Origin: a virus
IMG/VR virus record: IMGVR_UViG_3300021963_008622
Span: 1 to 27,696 of that record
Strand: one strand, 5' to 3'
Length of the DNA stretch: 27,696 nucleotides
The notes beneath the pieces were generated by a model. It did not search any database. It was not told the origin of the DNA and worked only from the letters and a program-made list of their open reading frames with translations. Below are positions 8,127 to 16,426 of this stretch, piece by piece. The translations under genes were made by a program, and so were the position numbers. How positions within the stretch are numbered: the first letter of the stretch is position 1; each line of letters starts with the position of its first letter.

Positions 8127-8942
8127 ATGGCTGACGTACTATGCTCAATCGAAGAAGCTCGAATTAATGGAACTCTTCAAGTTTTCGAAAAGAAAACTAA
8201 ATATCACGAATATCAATTTCTAGTTAGATCTGAGGAAGAGATAAAATTCAACGTTTCTCAAAACATCTCAACCAAGCCTACTGGCGGAGAGTACTTCAAA
8301 CCGCTTTTCATACCTCATTATGCTCAAAACCCAGGCGGACCATTGACTCTTGAGGATTTAAACGAGGAAGACGTTTGGCTAGACGCAGGAGGCCATATTG
8401 GAATATTTGCGACCCGTTTGCTAACACAATTTCCAAGAATTCAAAAAGTTTATTCTTACGAACCGTTTCACAATAACGTTGAGTTCGCTCAGCAAAATAT
8501 TGAAATGAATCATGTACAAGACCGTTGTGAGATAATCGAGAAAGCAATAGTAGCCGACGATTCTGAATCCGTAGAATTCTTTCTATCTCAAGATTCAGGT
8601 AAGCACAGCGTCCATCCAATCCGAGGACGTCAGGTCACAACAGTTCCTGCTGAAAATATCAACACAATCATCAAAGAAAAGGGAATCACCTGCATCAAGA
8701 TGGACATTGAGGGGCTTGAATACGATATGATCAAGGCAATTAATAAGGAAAGTTTCGATCAATTGAAGCTATTCATCGTTGAATACCACTTTCATTACAG
8801 TTGGTTACTTGAAAACCGTGCATCTAAATTCAATGAGATCATGGAAATTTTCGGAAACAATTTTGACAGAATCTTCGTTAACCCAAGAACAGCAAACGGT
8901 AAGCACTTCATTACTCACTTTGCTGGATTTAAAAAGGTATAA
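8127..8942 (+). CDS. FkbM-family SAM-dependent methyltransferase
   Basis: A Rossmann-fold methyltransferase of the FkbM (Methyltransf_21) type. SAM motif I is WLDAGGHIGIFATRL (residues 84-98), the acidic residue after strand 2 is in YSYEPF (E112), and the family-typical MDIEG motif lies at 192-196. FkbM enzymes mostly O-methylate sugars or polyketides. In phages they may modify surface glycans or glycosylated substrates; the actual substrate here cannot be read from sequence. At 271 aa it is full length. The stop overlaps the ATG of the DNA glycosylase by one base, and a GT-B-like glycosyltransferase follows, so methylation of a glycan laid down by that enzyme is plausible (inference). Confidence 0.8.
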   Translation: MADVLCSIEEARINGTLQVFEKKTKYHEYQFLVRSEEEIKFNVSQNISTKPTGGEYFKPLFIPHYAQNPGGPLTLEDLNEEDVWLDAGGHIGIFATRLLTQFPRIQKVYSYEPFHNNVEFAQQNIEMNHVQDRCEIIEKAIVADDSESVEFFLSQDSGKHSVHPIRGRQVTTVPAENINTIIKEKGITCIKMDIEGLEYDMIKAINKESFDQLKLFIVEYHFHYSWLLENRASKFNEIMEIFGNNFDRIFVNPRTANGKHFITHFAGFKKV

Positions 8943-9367
8943 TGAGCCCATACGAGTTATTGCAAGAAATTTATCATAGCGACCCTTGGAAATCACAAGT
9001 GTGTTGCATCTTGCTTAACTGCACTCGAAGAGTTCAGGTCGATAGAGTTCGTGATGAACTCTTTCGTCGTTATCCAGATGCAGTTGAAATGTCAATGGCT
9101 GACCCATCTGAACTTTCACAGCTTCTTAAACCCCTAGGCTTTTATAATAGGCGAGCGAAAACTCTAATTAAATTCAGTTTTGACTGGATTGATAAGGATT
9201 GGCAACATCCCAAGGAACTGTACGGCATTGGACAATACGCTGCAGATTCTTGGGATATTTTTTATGAAAACCGGTTAGACATAGAACCCAATGATGGAGT
9301 TCTAGTAAAATACTTACAATGGAAAAGAAATCAAGTAAATCACTCTATGCCTATTTTGGCGAATTAG
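8942..9367 (+). CDS. MBD4-like HhH-GPD DNA glycosylase
   Basis: Matches the catalytic domain of MBD4-type thymine/uracil glycosylases, not classic Nth/MutY. It has an N-terminal helix YELLQEIYHSDPWKSQV, then LLNCTRR (25-30), LLKPLGFYNRRAKTL (61-75), the helix-hairpin-helix LYGIGQYAADS (93-103) and the catalytic Asp in EPND (D118), then KYLQW. At 141 aa it is the bare catalytic domain with no methyl-binding domain and no iron-sulphur cluster. Known relatives remove T or U from T:G and U:G mismatches. Start ATG 8942 overlaps the previous stop; the 3' end overlaps the next gene by 49 nt. Substrate preference in a phage is unknown. Confidence 0.8.
   Translation: MSPYELLQEIYHSDPWKSQVCCILLNCTRRVQVDRVRDELFRRYPDAVEMSMADPSELSQLLKPLGFYNRRAKTLIKFSFDWIDKDWQHPKELYGIGQYAADSWDIFYENRLDIEPNDGVLVKYLQWKRNQVNHSMPILAN
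9301..9312 (+). promoter_or_regulatory. TCTAGTAAAATA box inside the glycosylase gene
   Basis: A variant of TTTAGTATAATA lying within the 3' end of the DNA glycosylase gene, 6 nt before ATG 9319. It supports that ATG as a separate expression start. Confidence 0.4.
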
Positions 9368-10386
9368 GCATATTCGATACAAATATCCCAGGTCATACAT
9401 TCTATCAACTTGGATTAATGGGAGCCCTATCTGATAAATTCAAAGTTGATCAATTCGATTTTTTGAATTACATTAGCGATAAGTATACAAGCGGCTCAAT
9501 TGATCCATTTTTTCCTAATGATAATCTGGGAGTTCTCATGACTGAGTATTCAAGACAATTAATTAATAACTATCAGATTTCATATCCTGAAGTTATCGAA
9601 AAGGTGAAGAATCGTGAATACGATAAGCTCTTTTTAAAAGCCAGATTCAGGAATCTATCGACTCTACAGAAAAAGTTGAAAGACGCTAAGATTTTTGAAG
9701 ACATCATTACCACTGCTCTAGAAGTAGGATACGATCCCGCTGATATCGTCATCATTGACACAGACCTTTCGCTAAGTGAATCATTCTTATCTACCATCAA
9801 GGAACTTGGCCTTAGTCGTGAAATTCCATCAATTACAATGCCTGGAATGAGCAAAGCCTTCATTGAGGACTGCTTGCGAATTCATGAAAATTCAATAGAG
9901 TCAAATCCTATGAATTTGATGTACTACGGAAACCTTTCCTTTGATAATTATAAAGAGGGCCATTCCAAGAATCCAATCATAAACGATATCATCCAGTCGG
10001 TCGATCAGGCTCAAATGTTTGATGGAGCACCGTTCACAATGTCAGTTGCCGCAAAAAAAGACTTGGGTCTTGAGAATTGGATAGGTAAAATGAATGGAGT
10101 TTCCTTGATTGCCAGAGAGGATAGAGAGCGTATTTGGGATCATTTCAGAATGTCCTTAGTATCAGTAAACGTGAGCAAGGATCTATACATTAGAGAAAAA
10201 TTCATTCCAGCTAGAGTTTATGAGTCCATCATATTCGGCGTGATTCCAGTATCTTACAAATGGGGTCAGCACCCAGCAATGACGTTTGAAACAGTTGAGG
10301 ATTTTTGGGAAATCTGTAAGTTTCTAGCCGAGTGTTCCAGAAAGGACTATTTAAAGATTCTTCGACACTGCGCTGACCAACTTTAG
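9319..10386 (+). CDS. GT-B-like glycosyltransferase, 355 aa
   Basis: The C-terminal part carries the signature of GT-B glycosyltransferases that bind the donor through an Arg/Glu loop: a basic segment, then PARVYESIIFGVIPVSY (about residues 295-311), with the conserved E and G before a hydrophobic strand. The N-terminal half starts with strand and loop YAYFGELGIFDTNIPGHTFY, consistent with the first Rossmann domain. Phage enzymes of this fold glycosylate either DNA bases or surface/teichoic-type glycans; which one is not decidable here. It overlaps the glycosylase gene by 49 nt in another frame; the conserved N-terminus needs the start at 9319 or very near it. Neighbours FkbM and MBD4-like genes form an accessory island between two structural blocks. 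Confidence 0.7.
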   Translation: MEKKSSKSLYAYFGELGIFDTNIPGHTFYQLGLMGALSDKFKVDQFDFLNYISDKYTSGSIDPFFPNDNLGVLMTEYSRQLINNYQISYPEVIEKVKNREYDKLFLKARFRNLSTLQKKLKDAKIFEDIITTALEVGYDPADIVIIDTDLSLSESFLSTIKELGLSREIPSITMPGMSKAFIEDCLRIHENSIESNPMNLMYYGNLSFDNYKEGHSKNPIINDIIQSVDQAQMFDGAPFTMSVAAKKDLGLENWIGKMNGVSLIAREDRERIWDHFRMSLVSVNVSKDLYIREKFIPARVYESIIFGVIPVSYKWGQHPAMTFETVEDFWEICKFLAECSRKDYLKILRHCADQL

Positions 10387-10397
10387 CCTCGAGCAAA

Positions 10398-10408
10398 GAA
10401 TAAATAAT
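10398..10408 (+). promoter_or_regulatory. Late-promoter-like box GAATAAATAAT
   Basis: Lies 22 nt before ATG 10431, in the short gap after the glycosyltransferase, and restarts the structural genes. Confidence 0.45.
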
Positions 10409-10430
10409 AAGAAATTACGCAAATTAATAA

Positions 10431-12833
10431 ATGCAATACGTAGTTTCAGCAGAAGAGTACTTTAACTCGCTAAATGAAAACAACCAAAATCTAGACAAGC
10501 TCGTCAAGTATTTTGAAAATATTCCAACTGCTTTTTTCGAGGCACTCGAAAGAACAGATTGGTCAAAAATGGATGATTTCTTCAATCTTCCAGTAGATGA
10601 AGCCGTTTCTCAGGCTAAATTAGATCACCAACTTTTCTTATTAGAACAGATTGACGATATCACTGACATTATTCAAAAAGAGGACTTTTTGGCTAGGGCT
10701 GGATATGACACAGTAGCTCTACGCGAAAGCGGAGAATATTTAGCTACGATTCAGGCTCTTGATGAAGGAGTACTTTCGTCGGTTTGGAATTTCATTAAGA
10801 AAATGGTCGCTGATCCTGATCCAACTGAGATGACCTTGAACATCTTGAGATTGATCTTGGACATTATAGGAATCGTTCCTTTTACCTGGGCAGGTTTTCC
10901 GATAGACATTGTTGCAAACGTGTTGTCTGCCGTAATTTCACTCTACAAGAAAGACTGGTTCTCAATGATACTTAGCTTATTATCAGCAGTTGACGTAACT
11001 CACGTGAATGCGATAGCTACTAAATTCCTTAAGCCTGCTGCACCAGTAATAAACAAAATAGCACCAATCTTATTCAGAAACGGTGCAACTGCAGTTTCGA
11101 TCGGGAAAATTGTAATCGCTGCAAGACAAGATCTCATTAAAATTGGCGGAAGAAGCTTGCTAGAAAATGTTGCAACCCTGCTTAAGAATATTGCAAGTTT
11201 CATAGTAGGATCAGGTGTAAGCATCGTTAAATTAATATCAGGCTTTATTGAAAAAGCCATCAATCTTGCAACCTTCGGGGCAGCTAAGAAATACACCGCT
11301 AAGATTCCACAATTCGTCGATAAACTCGCAGCTAATATGAATCTATGGGGCAAGAACTTTGATTCTGCTTCTAAAATTCTAGCTGGAGCTGAGGGCGATT
11401 CTATCGCTAGAGCATCAGATGACCTAACTAAACAGGCCCTAACTGCCGCAAAGGGAGAAAGAAGTGCACTTGTTAAACAAGTACAAGCGGACGCTCGTGC
11501 TGCCGGAAAGACCGGTGATGCTGTATGGGCAGAAGTTAGATCAAAGGTCGCTGACTTTGATAAAGCGATAGTTGACAAATACTTGAATGCAACCGGTTAT
11601 CTTGGAGATCTTCGCAGTGTTGTTAAAGAGACAGATATTTTTAAGAATAGGATTGCAAAACTTTCTCAAGCTGAGCAGGAGATTTGGATTGCTGCAAAAA
11701 TGGAGAATGAAATAATCGGACAAGCTAAATTAAGTGCTGATAAAATACTAAAGGACAAAGAGCTTGTAAAGAAGCTTGCTGACTTGGGTTGGAGACCAGG
11801 CAGTGCGGATCTAATTGCAATGGCAAGAAAAGGAGATGAGGCTGGTGTTAAGAAGTTCTTTGAGACTTTCTTAACTGATCCGCAGCTATCTAAAAATCTA
11901 AGTAGGGCTGAAATCAAAGCATTCACGCCATTCGTCGCAAGGCCAAAAGCTTTCGTTGAAGGCGTTAAGCACATGGATGAAACCATTAAAGTTGCAAAAA
12001 CAATGGAAGGATTGGGAAGAACAATGGCAAAACGAGCAATCCCGTTCCGTCGAGTTGTAAGTTTCCTATCTAGGTTAGTATGGCAACAATTTGGAAATCT
12101 TGAATGCCTAGTGGAAGTAGGTGCAAATAAGATGAGCACCTCCGTCGCAACTGCAACAACCAAGCTTGCAGCAAAAGGAATGGAAAAGTCTCTACAACCT
12201 GTGGTTAATGAAGCGGATGAAGCTCAACCGGCCGAAACTACTCAAGATTCAGCTCAGCTAGATTCGTTGATTTCTCAAGAACTTGAAAAGAATAAAAAAC
12301 TAAAAGAAGAATTAAAGGATAAAAAGGGTAAAGCTGATTGCGGAATGCTTGCAGCTGCAAACTCAGCGATCGTTTCAGCCCATGTTGCTAATCATCCAGG
12401 ATCGACTGCAAAGCTTGGAGGCACATCTACTATGGGAAACGACCCTAAAGCTAGAGCTGATTTTGAAAAATCAAGCACAGAATACTCTAAGCAGATTCTT
12501 AAGTCAATGGGCCTAGATTCAAGCATTGATGCTCAACATGCAATAGACGGAACTGACCCAGTTACGCAACTTGCTCTATCAGATGTTTGGGATGCCGAAC
12601 ACGGAGTAGTTAGCGTAAACACGTCTGACGTCTCTAGAATGAAAGACGTAGCGGATGAGTTCGTAAAGAAAGGCACATGGACTCAAGCGGAAGCCGATGC
12701 TGCTATTAAAAAGGCTCAAGATATGCTTGAAGCTGGAGACATGCCGGAAATTCCACTACCTAAATCCAGTCAAAAAACAAATGAGGGTCTTTTCAAAACA
12801 AAAGGATTTGGGTTTACCTCTATAAATAATTAA
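10431..12833 (+). CDS. Large probable virion protein with hydrophobic segment, 800 aa
   Basis: Not matched to a named family. Residues 1-125 are acidic and helical. Residues 134-190 form a strongly hydrophobic block of two to three helices (ILRLILDIIGIVPFTWAGF and following) that resembles the hydrophobic module before toxin domains in polymorphic toxins, or a membrane-penetrating part of an ejected protein. Residues 190-600 are long Ala/Lys-rich helices. The C-terminal 200 residues are polar with a Lys/Glu run near 615-640. It could be a tape-measure-like or ejection protein. An LNE motif at residues 14-16 resembles T4 prohead-protease sites. The late-type box and the two following virion-like genes support late expression. 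Confidence 0.6.
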   Translation: MQYVVSAEEYFNSLNENNQNLDKLVKYFENIPTAFFEALERTDWSKMDDFFNLPVDEAVSQAKLDHQLFLLEQIDDITDIIQKEDFLARAGYDTVALRESGEYLATIQALDEGVLSSVWNFIKKMVADPDPTEMTLNILRLILDIIGIVPFTWAGFPIDIVANVLSAVISLYKKDWFSMILSLLSAVDVTHVNAIATKFLKPAAPVINKIAPILFRNGATAVSIGKIVIAARQDLIKIGGRSLLENVATLLKNIASFIVGSGVSIVKLISGFIEKAINLATFGAAKKYTAKIPQFVDKLAANMNLWGKNFDSASKILAGAEGDSIARASDDLTKQALTAAKGERSALVKQVQADARAAGKTGDAVWAEVRSKVADFDKAIVDKYLNATGYLGDLRSVVKETDIFKNRIAKLSQAEQEIWIAAKMENEIIGQAKLSADKILKDKELVKKLADLGWRPGSADLIAMARKGDEAGVKKFFETFLTDPQLSKNLSRAEIKAFTPFVARPKAFVEGVKHMDETIKVAKTMEGLGRTMAKRAIPFRRVVSFLSRLVWQQFGNLECLVEVGANKMSTSVATATTKLAAKGMEKSLQPVVNEADEAQPAETTQDSAQLDSLISQELEKNKKLKEELKDKKGKADCGMLAAANSAIVSAHVANHPGSTAKLGGTSTMGNDPKARADFEKSSTEYSKQILKSMGLDSSIDAQHAIDGTDPVTQLALSDVWDAEHGVVSVNTSDVSRMKDVADEFVKKGTWTQAEADAAIKKAQDMLEAGDMPEIPLPKSSQKTNEGLFKTKGFGFTSINN
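12821..12830 (+). promoter_or_regulatory. Late-promoter-like box TATAAATAAT
   Basis: Contains the exact T4 late core TATAAATA. It overlaps the last codons of the 800-aa gene and ends 18 nt before ATG 12849. Confidence 0.5.
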
Positions 12834-12848
12834 AATTACGATATAGGA

Positions 12849-13907
12849 ATGACATTTATTAAAACATTCGAAGCTTTCAAAAATCAAAGTTCACAAGTTT
12901 CAGAAAAGGCAATCTCAGGAGGTTCAGTAACTAAGGAGACTCCTAAGTCTGGCGAGCTTGCTAGATTCACAGTAGTTCTTAAAGCAACCGGTGATAACGA
13001 TACCATCAGTGATGCTAATCCTGCACAAAGCGCACTAGATCATCTTGTCAATAATCAAGAATTTAAAACTTGGTATTCTGACAAAACTACTAGCGCTGAT
13101 GCAGCAGGCCAACCGTTTACCAGTTTAAATTCAACATCAATTGCGTTCGTTGAAACTGGAAAACACAGACAAGCCGGCTTCTTAAAGAGAGAAAAAGCGA
13201 CAGAAACTTTCATTTTCAAGAGAATTGGTTCAGCTTCAACGACTGATAAAAATATGTCTGAGCTCAATTACGACGTCAAGAAATTTCCGGCTCAAGCCAA
13301 ATCAAATCTTTCTTCAGGCGGTACTGTTTATGCATGGAATGCTGAGCAGGAAAAGGATATGACTCTAAGCCCATCTAAGAAAATGCAGATTGCGCTAAAC
13401 GATCTAACCGTCGATGCTGCAATGAAAGATACAACTTCTCAAGCTGGAACTCAGGCGGCTTCATCAAGCACTGCGAGCTCTTCAGGAACACAAGGTTCAG
13501 CTGGAACTAGTGGAACCTCGGCAGTTGCTGCTTCTACTTCTTCTACTGCTGCACAATCTCCTTCATACGTAGGCCTTAAGAAGAGTTCAACATTTGATCA
13601 AAAGGTTCAAGATCTACAAAAGACAATCATAGCTAAGGGCGGAACCGCTGCCGACACAATTAAAACAAAGGGCGGATCTGACGGAAAATACGGAGCTGCT
13701 ACAGCTTCAGCAATCGGATCGTTGATTGGAACAAATAAAGAAGAGAACGAAATTACCGCAGACATTGACGCTAAATTGAAAACGGCTCTCGCTGGAGTTA
13801 CTGTACCGGCTTCGACTGGTCAAACCTCTGCCTCAAATCAACAACCTAAAAAACAAAAGTCTGGAGGTGGAGTAAAGCCTTTACCTGCACCAGCCGGTGG
13901 ACTATAA
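12849..13907 (+). CDS. Probable virion protein with peptidoglycan-binding-like C-terminal domain
   Basis: Residues 1-190 form an unrecognised domain. Residues about 195-245 are a Ser/Thr/Ala/Gly linker. Residues 252-300 (FDQKVQDLQKTII, then GGSDGKYGAATASAIG) fit the PG_binding_1 pattern VxxLQ...G...DGxYGxxT; the tail is Lys/Pro/Gly-rich. This would let the protein hold cell-wall peptidoglycan at infection. No lytic active site is evident. The N-terminus TFIKTFEAFKNQ resembles the T4 capsid-targeting peptide MKTYQEFIAE, so packaging in the head is possible (inference). A TATAAATA box lies upstream, and the next gene follows by 23 bp. Confidence 0.65.
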   Translation: MTFIKTFEAFKNQSSQVSEKAISGGSVTKETPKSGELARFTVVLKATGDNDTISDANPAQSALDHLVNNQEFKTWYSDKTTSADAAGQPFTSLNSTSIAFVETGKHRQAGFLKREKATETFIFKRIGSASTTDKNMSELNYDVKKFPAQAKSNLSSGGTVYAWNAEQEKDMTLSPSKKMQIALNDLTVDAAMKDTTSQAGTQAASSSTASSSGTQGSAGTSGTSAVAASTSSTAAQSPSYVGLKKSSTFDQKVQDLQKTIIAKGGTAADTIKTKGGSDGKYGAATASAIGSLIGTNKEENEITADIDAKLKTALAGVTVPASTGQTSASNQQPKKQKSGGGVKPLPAPAGGL

Positions 13908-13930
13908 TAAAAAGATATACTTAAAAACCC

Positions 13931-15034
13931 ATGAGACATCAAATCAATGTATCGAACTACGCTCTAATGTTAGAGAATAAAGTTTATGCAGACCAATCAA
14001 TTGAATTTCCATTGAACGAAGCAGGATCAGTACATAAACTTTATCCGCTAAAGGTCGATCCGGATCAACAAACCGAGGCGGCTTTAACCAACATAAAAAG
14101 CGGTGCGAACGGAGGAGCCTACGTGAATCAATGGAATCAGTTAATTACTAGCATCAATGAACCTCAACCTGAAGCTCATAAAAATGATGGAACTGTACAC
14201 AATTATACGTTTATGATATTCCATGATGACAATAAGACTCCGATGACTTACATTTCATACCAAATGCAAAGTGGTAAGTACATCAAAGGTAGTGTAAAAT
14301 TGAATCCGAATTGGAAAACTGACCCTTTTTATTACGAGAAACCCGCGACGGTTGCCGGTCAGAATATTGATATTAACAAGATTGCAACATACGATCCAAA
14401 GGGTAAAATGAATGAGTTCATCGCAGCTTTAATTACGGTATCAATAGAAAAATTTGGAAAGAGTTGGACTAAGGCTCACATTGATTGGGTTAACGGTCAA
14501 ATTAACAAATGCAAAGCGCTTGGCGGTTTCTATGGAACAATCACAACTTATGCAAGTCGTCCATTCTTGACTGGCACGGGCGACGTTTCAGCAAAAATCT
14601 CAGCACTAACTGGCGGAGATAAGGACGCTGTTACCGGATTAGTGAATGATGCTAGCCTAAAAATTGCAGGCTCAGCGAATACGGCGGCTAAGTTAAACGT
14701 TGTGTTAGTTGCAATGAATGGAAAGCTTGGAGAATCATTTATCAGTTTTCAGGACGAGGAATCACTAATCGCAATGTATCAACTAATTTCTCCAGGATTC
14801 GGCTCGGGCCAAATATCGACAGCTTGGACTGCATTAGGCCGCGGAGGAAGTCCATTGGCCAATATAATTGAGGAAATTGACACTGCGACCGGAGCCCATG
14901 CAAAGGGATTAATGGTTTGGGCGATTGGAGTTAGAGGACTTACTGCGACAAACGCGGATGCAATTCGTTTGACCGGTTTTGACACAGCTTCATACTCGGC
15001 CAGCTTAGCTCAAATTAAAGCAGCTTTAGTATAA
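13931..15034 (+). CDS. Probable virion protein, 367 aa
   Basis: Not recognised. The protein is soluble and mixed alpha/beta. Residues 1-150 contain several strands with aromatic and Asn/Pro turns; 150-367 are Ala/Gly/Leu-rich helices (ISALTGGDKDAVTGLVND and similar). FPLNEAG at residues 26-32 matches the LxE-A/G type of cut site used by T4-like prohead proteases, but this is weak evidence. The ATG follows an A-rich stretch with no Shine-Dalgarno. The stop TTA-GTA-TAA is built into the TTTAGTATAATA box that drives the bS21 gene. Confidence 0.55.
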   Translation: MRHQINVSNYALMLENKVYADQSIEFPLNEAGSVHKLYPLKVDPDQQTEAALTNIKSGANGGAYVNQWNQLITSINEPQPEAHKNDGTVHNYTFMIFHDDNKTPMTYISYQMQSGKYIKGSVKLNPNWKTDPFYYEKPATVAGQNIDINKIATYDPKGKMNEFIAALITVSIEKFGKSWTKAHIDWVNGQINKCKALGGFYGTITTYASRPFLTGTGDVSAKISALTGGDKDAVTGLVNDASLKIAGSANTAAKLNVVLVAMNGKLGESFISFQDEESLIAMYQLISPGFGSGQISTAWTALGRGGSPLANIIEEIDTATGAHAKGLMVWAIGVRGLTATNADAIRLTGFDTASYSASLAQIKAALV

Positions 15035-15036
15035 TA
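15025..15036 (+). promoter_or_regulatory. TTTAGTATAATA box before bS21
   Basis: An exact copy that includes the stop codon of the preceding gene and lies 6 nt before ATG 15043. Confidence 0.55.
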
Positions 15037-15042
15037 TTCACG

Positions 15043-15231
15043 ATGTTAATAGTAAACGTAAAGGAACATGGGTCTTTAGACCGAGCTCTAAAGGTTCTGA
15101 AAAGAAAATTCGAAAAAGTAGGTACGGTTCGAGAACTTCGTGCGCGTAAAGAATTTAAAAAACCTAGCGTTAAGCGAAGGGAAGAGGTGCTTGATGCAAA
15201 GTACCGCCAAACATTTGTCAAGAATGATTAA
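15043..15231 (+). CDS. rpsU: Ribosomal protein bS21, phage-encoded
   Basis: A clear full-length bS21 of 62 aa: MLIVNVKEHGSLDRALKVLK at the start, basic RKFEKVGTVRELRARKEF in the middle, KKPSVKRREE, and C-terminal AKYRQ. bS21 joins the 30S platform next to the 3' end of 16S rRNA. In Bacteroidota bS21 a tyrosine at position 54 helps cover the anti-Shine-Dalgarno; here Y54 is present at exactly that position. This matches the absence of Shine-Dalgarno sites in the window. Phage bS21 genes are known from large-phage metagenomes and are thought to replace host bS21 and steer translation. The gene overlaps the Nudix gene by 8 nt. Confidence 0.95.
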   Translation: MLIVNVKEHGSLDRALKVLKRKFEKVGTVRELRARKEFKKPSVKRREEVLDAKYRQTFVKND

Positions 15232-15691
15232 AACGTTTTCAGATTTTTTGAACGAGAAAAAGAAGAACTGGAATGGAGCTGGCGTCGCTATTGTTTACGA
15301 TAACAAAATTCTACTAGTTCATCCAGCCAACGGCAGTTGGGTCAAGCCCATCATGGGAATTCCCAAGGGCGGTGTTGAGGAGGGAGAAGACCTGCTTGAT
15401 GCTGCACTTAGAGAACTTCGTGAGGAGACTGGAATTGAACTTTCGCCAGACAAACTGGAACCTCAGGTCGAGTCAATCGACATTTTTAACAAAGACGGTA
15501 AGTACCAACATTCTCTACACTATTTCGTGTGTAGAATATCAGATCTTTCTGAAATAGGTCTAGACTCTCTAACCGTTCCTAAGTCTCAATTACAAAAGGA
15601 AGAGATTGATTGGGCCGGCTTCATCAATATCAATGAGGCATACGGTAAAGTATCTAGAGCCCAATTGATAATATTAGACCGACTTTCCTAA
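15224..15691 (+). CDS. Nudix hydrolase with capsid-targeting-like N-terminus
   Basis: A 155-aa Nudix protein. The Nudix box spans residues about 50-72 with the pattern G-x5-E-x7-REL-REE-TGI intact, so Mg-dependent hydrolysis of a nucleoside diphosphate-linked substrate is expected. The substrate is not readable. I start at ATG 15224 because the frame upstream overlaps bS21 entirely and the MIKTFSDFLNEK start is similar to T4 internal-protein leaders (MKTYQEFIAE), including a possible LNE cleavage site. If cut and packaged, the enzyme would enter the cell with the DNA (inference). An upstream in-frame ATG at 15140 is rejected as bS21-coding shadow. Confidence 0.85.
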   Translation: MIKTFSDFLNEKKKNWNGAGVAIVYDNKILLVHPANGSWVKPIMGIPKGGVEEGEDLLDAALRELREETGIELSPDKLEPQVESIDIFNKDGKYQHSLHYFVCRISDLSEIGLDSLTVPKSQLQKEEIDWAGFININEAYGKVSRAQLIILDRLS

Positions 15692-15746
15692 AACTTATTC
15701 GCCGTTTTGAGTAGAATTATCTATTAAAATCATAAATTTTATTCAA

Positions 15747-16364
15747 ATGGAAAACACTCAAGAATTATTAACCGATTCATTGGTCGCTGAAGAAACTACA
15801 GTTGATGTTGTCGGAAATGAGGTTGAAGAAACTCAACCTGAGTCTGAATTTAGCTTGGACGAAGAGCTAATGAAAGAGGCTATGCCGAGCGATGAACTTC
15901 AAAAAGAACAGTCTGCTCTAGATATGCTAATCGCTCGCAGAACTGGATTTTATCCAATCAAATTAGACATTGCTGACTTGAAGTGGATCAAGAATTCATG
16001 TAACTCAGGCAAGTTCACATTTACTGGACCAAACGAAGCATTCATGTTAATGAACTGTTTCATGGGAGTCTCAGCAGCAATCGCTAGACTTGAACAGGAA
16101 AAGGCTGAAAAAATGGAATCTACTGGTTCGGTTGAAATGCAGGCAGCAGCGATTGAAGCCGCAGCTATTCTACTTAACAAGTATGAAGGTTCTGGCCTTG
16201 AATCAGCTCAGCGCGTTTTCAGAATTGCAATCGCCCTAAATGGCCCAGTAATGGAAATGAAACAGCTTGATCAGATCATCAATCAGTTGAAAATCGAAGA
16301 GGCTAAAAAGGACGAACTTGCAAATCAAGCCGATCCTGAAAACACTCCGGTAAATCCTAGCTAA
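15747..16364 (+). CDS. Hypothetical acidic helical protein, 205 aa
   Basis: Not recognised. The N-terminal 55 residues are strongly acidic and probably disordered. Residues 60-190 are helical and include MLMNCFMGVSAAIARLEQEK and an Ala-rich helix near 130-145. The tail is polar and Pro/Asn-containing. It is closed by a strong terminator at 16383-16407, so it ends the bS21-Nudix transcript or its own. An AT-rich leader TATTAAAATCATAAATTT precedes the ATG, without a clear match to either recurrent box. Confidence 0.55.
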   Translation: MENTQELLTDSLVAEETTVDVVGNEVEETQPESEFSLDEELMKEAMPSDELQKEQSALDMLIARRTGFYPIKLDIADLKWIKNSCNSGKFTFTGPNEAFMLMNCFMGVSAAIARLEQEKAEKMESTGSVEMQAAAIEAAAILLNKYEGSGLESAQRVFRIAIALNGPVMEMKQLDQIINQLKIEEAKKDELANQADPENTPVNPS

Positions 16365-16382
16365 TCATCACAATTATTCTTT

Positions 16383-16407
16383 AAAAGCCGCGACTGCGGC
16401 TTTTTTT
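16383..16407 (+). terminator. Strong rho-independent terminator
   Basis: AAAAGCCGC (16383-16391), loop GACT, GCGGC (16396-16400), then seven Ts (16401-16407). The TTTAGTATAATA box of the ligase gene begins two bases later. Confidence 0.9.
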
Positions 16408-16408
16408 G

Positions 16409-16420
16409 TTTAGTATAATA
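16409..16420 (+). promoter_or_regulatory. TTTAGTATAATA box before DNA ligase
   Basis: Placed between a terminator and a gene, 6 nt before ATG 16427. This is the best evidence that the motif is a promoter, since transcription must restart here. Confidence 0.65.
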
Positions 16421-16426
16421 ACCTAT

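Noticed and set aside
11468-11482. Palindrome ACTTGTT-A-AACAAGT
   Set aside because: Short, A+T-rich, with a one-base centre in the middle of a coding region; likely chance.
11000-12163. Long leftward reading frames opposite the 800-aa gene
   Set aside because: Antisense shadows of Ala/Lys-rich codons; the composition is unnatural (Ser/Ala/Ile/Leu runs) and no start or promoter motif is linked to them.
15140-15223. Longer N-terminus for the Nudix protein from ATG 15140
   Set aside because: It lies entirely within bS21 in another frame and is basic and non-conserved-looking; ATG 15224 gives a clean MIKTF start with coupling to the bS21 stop.
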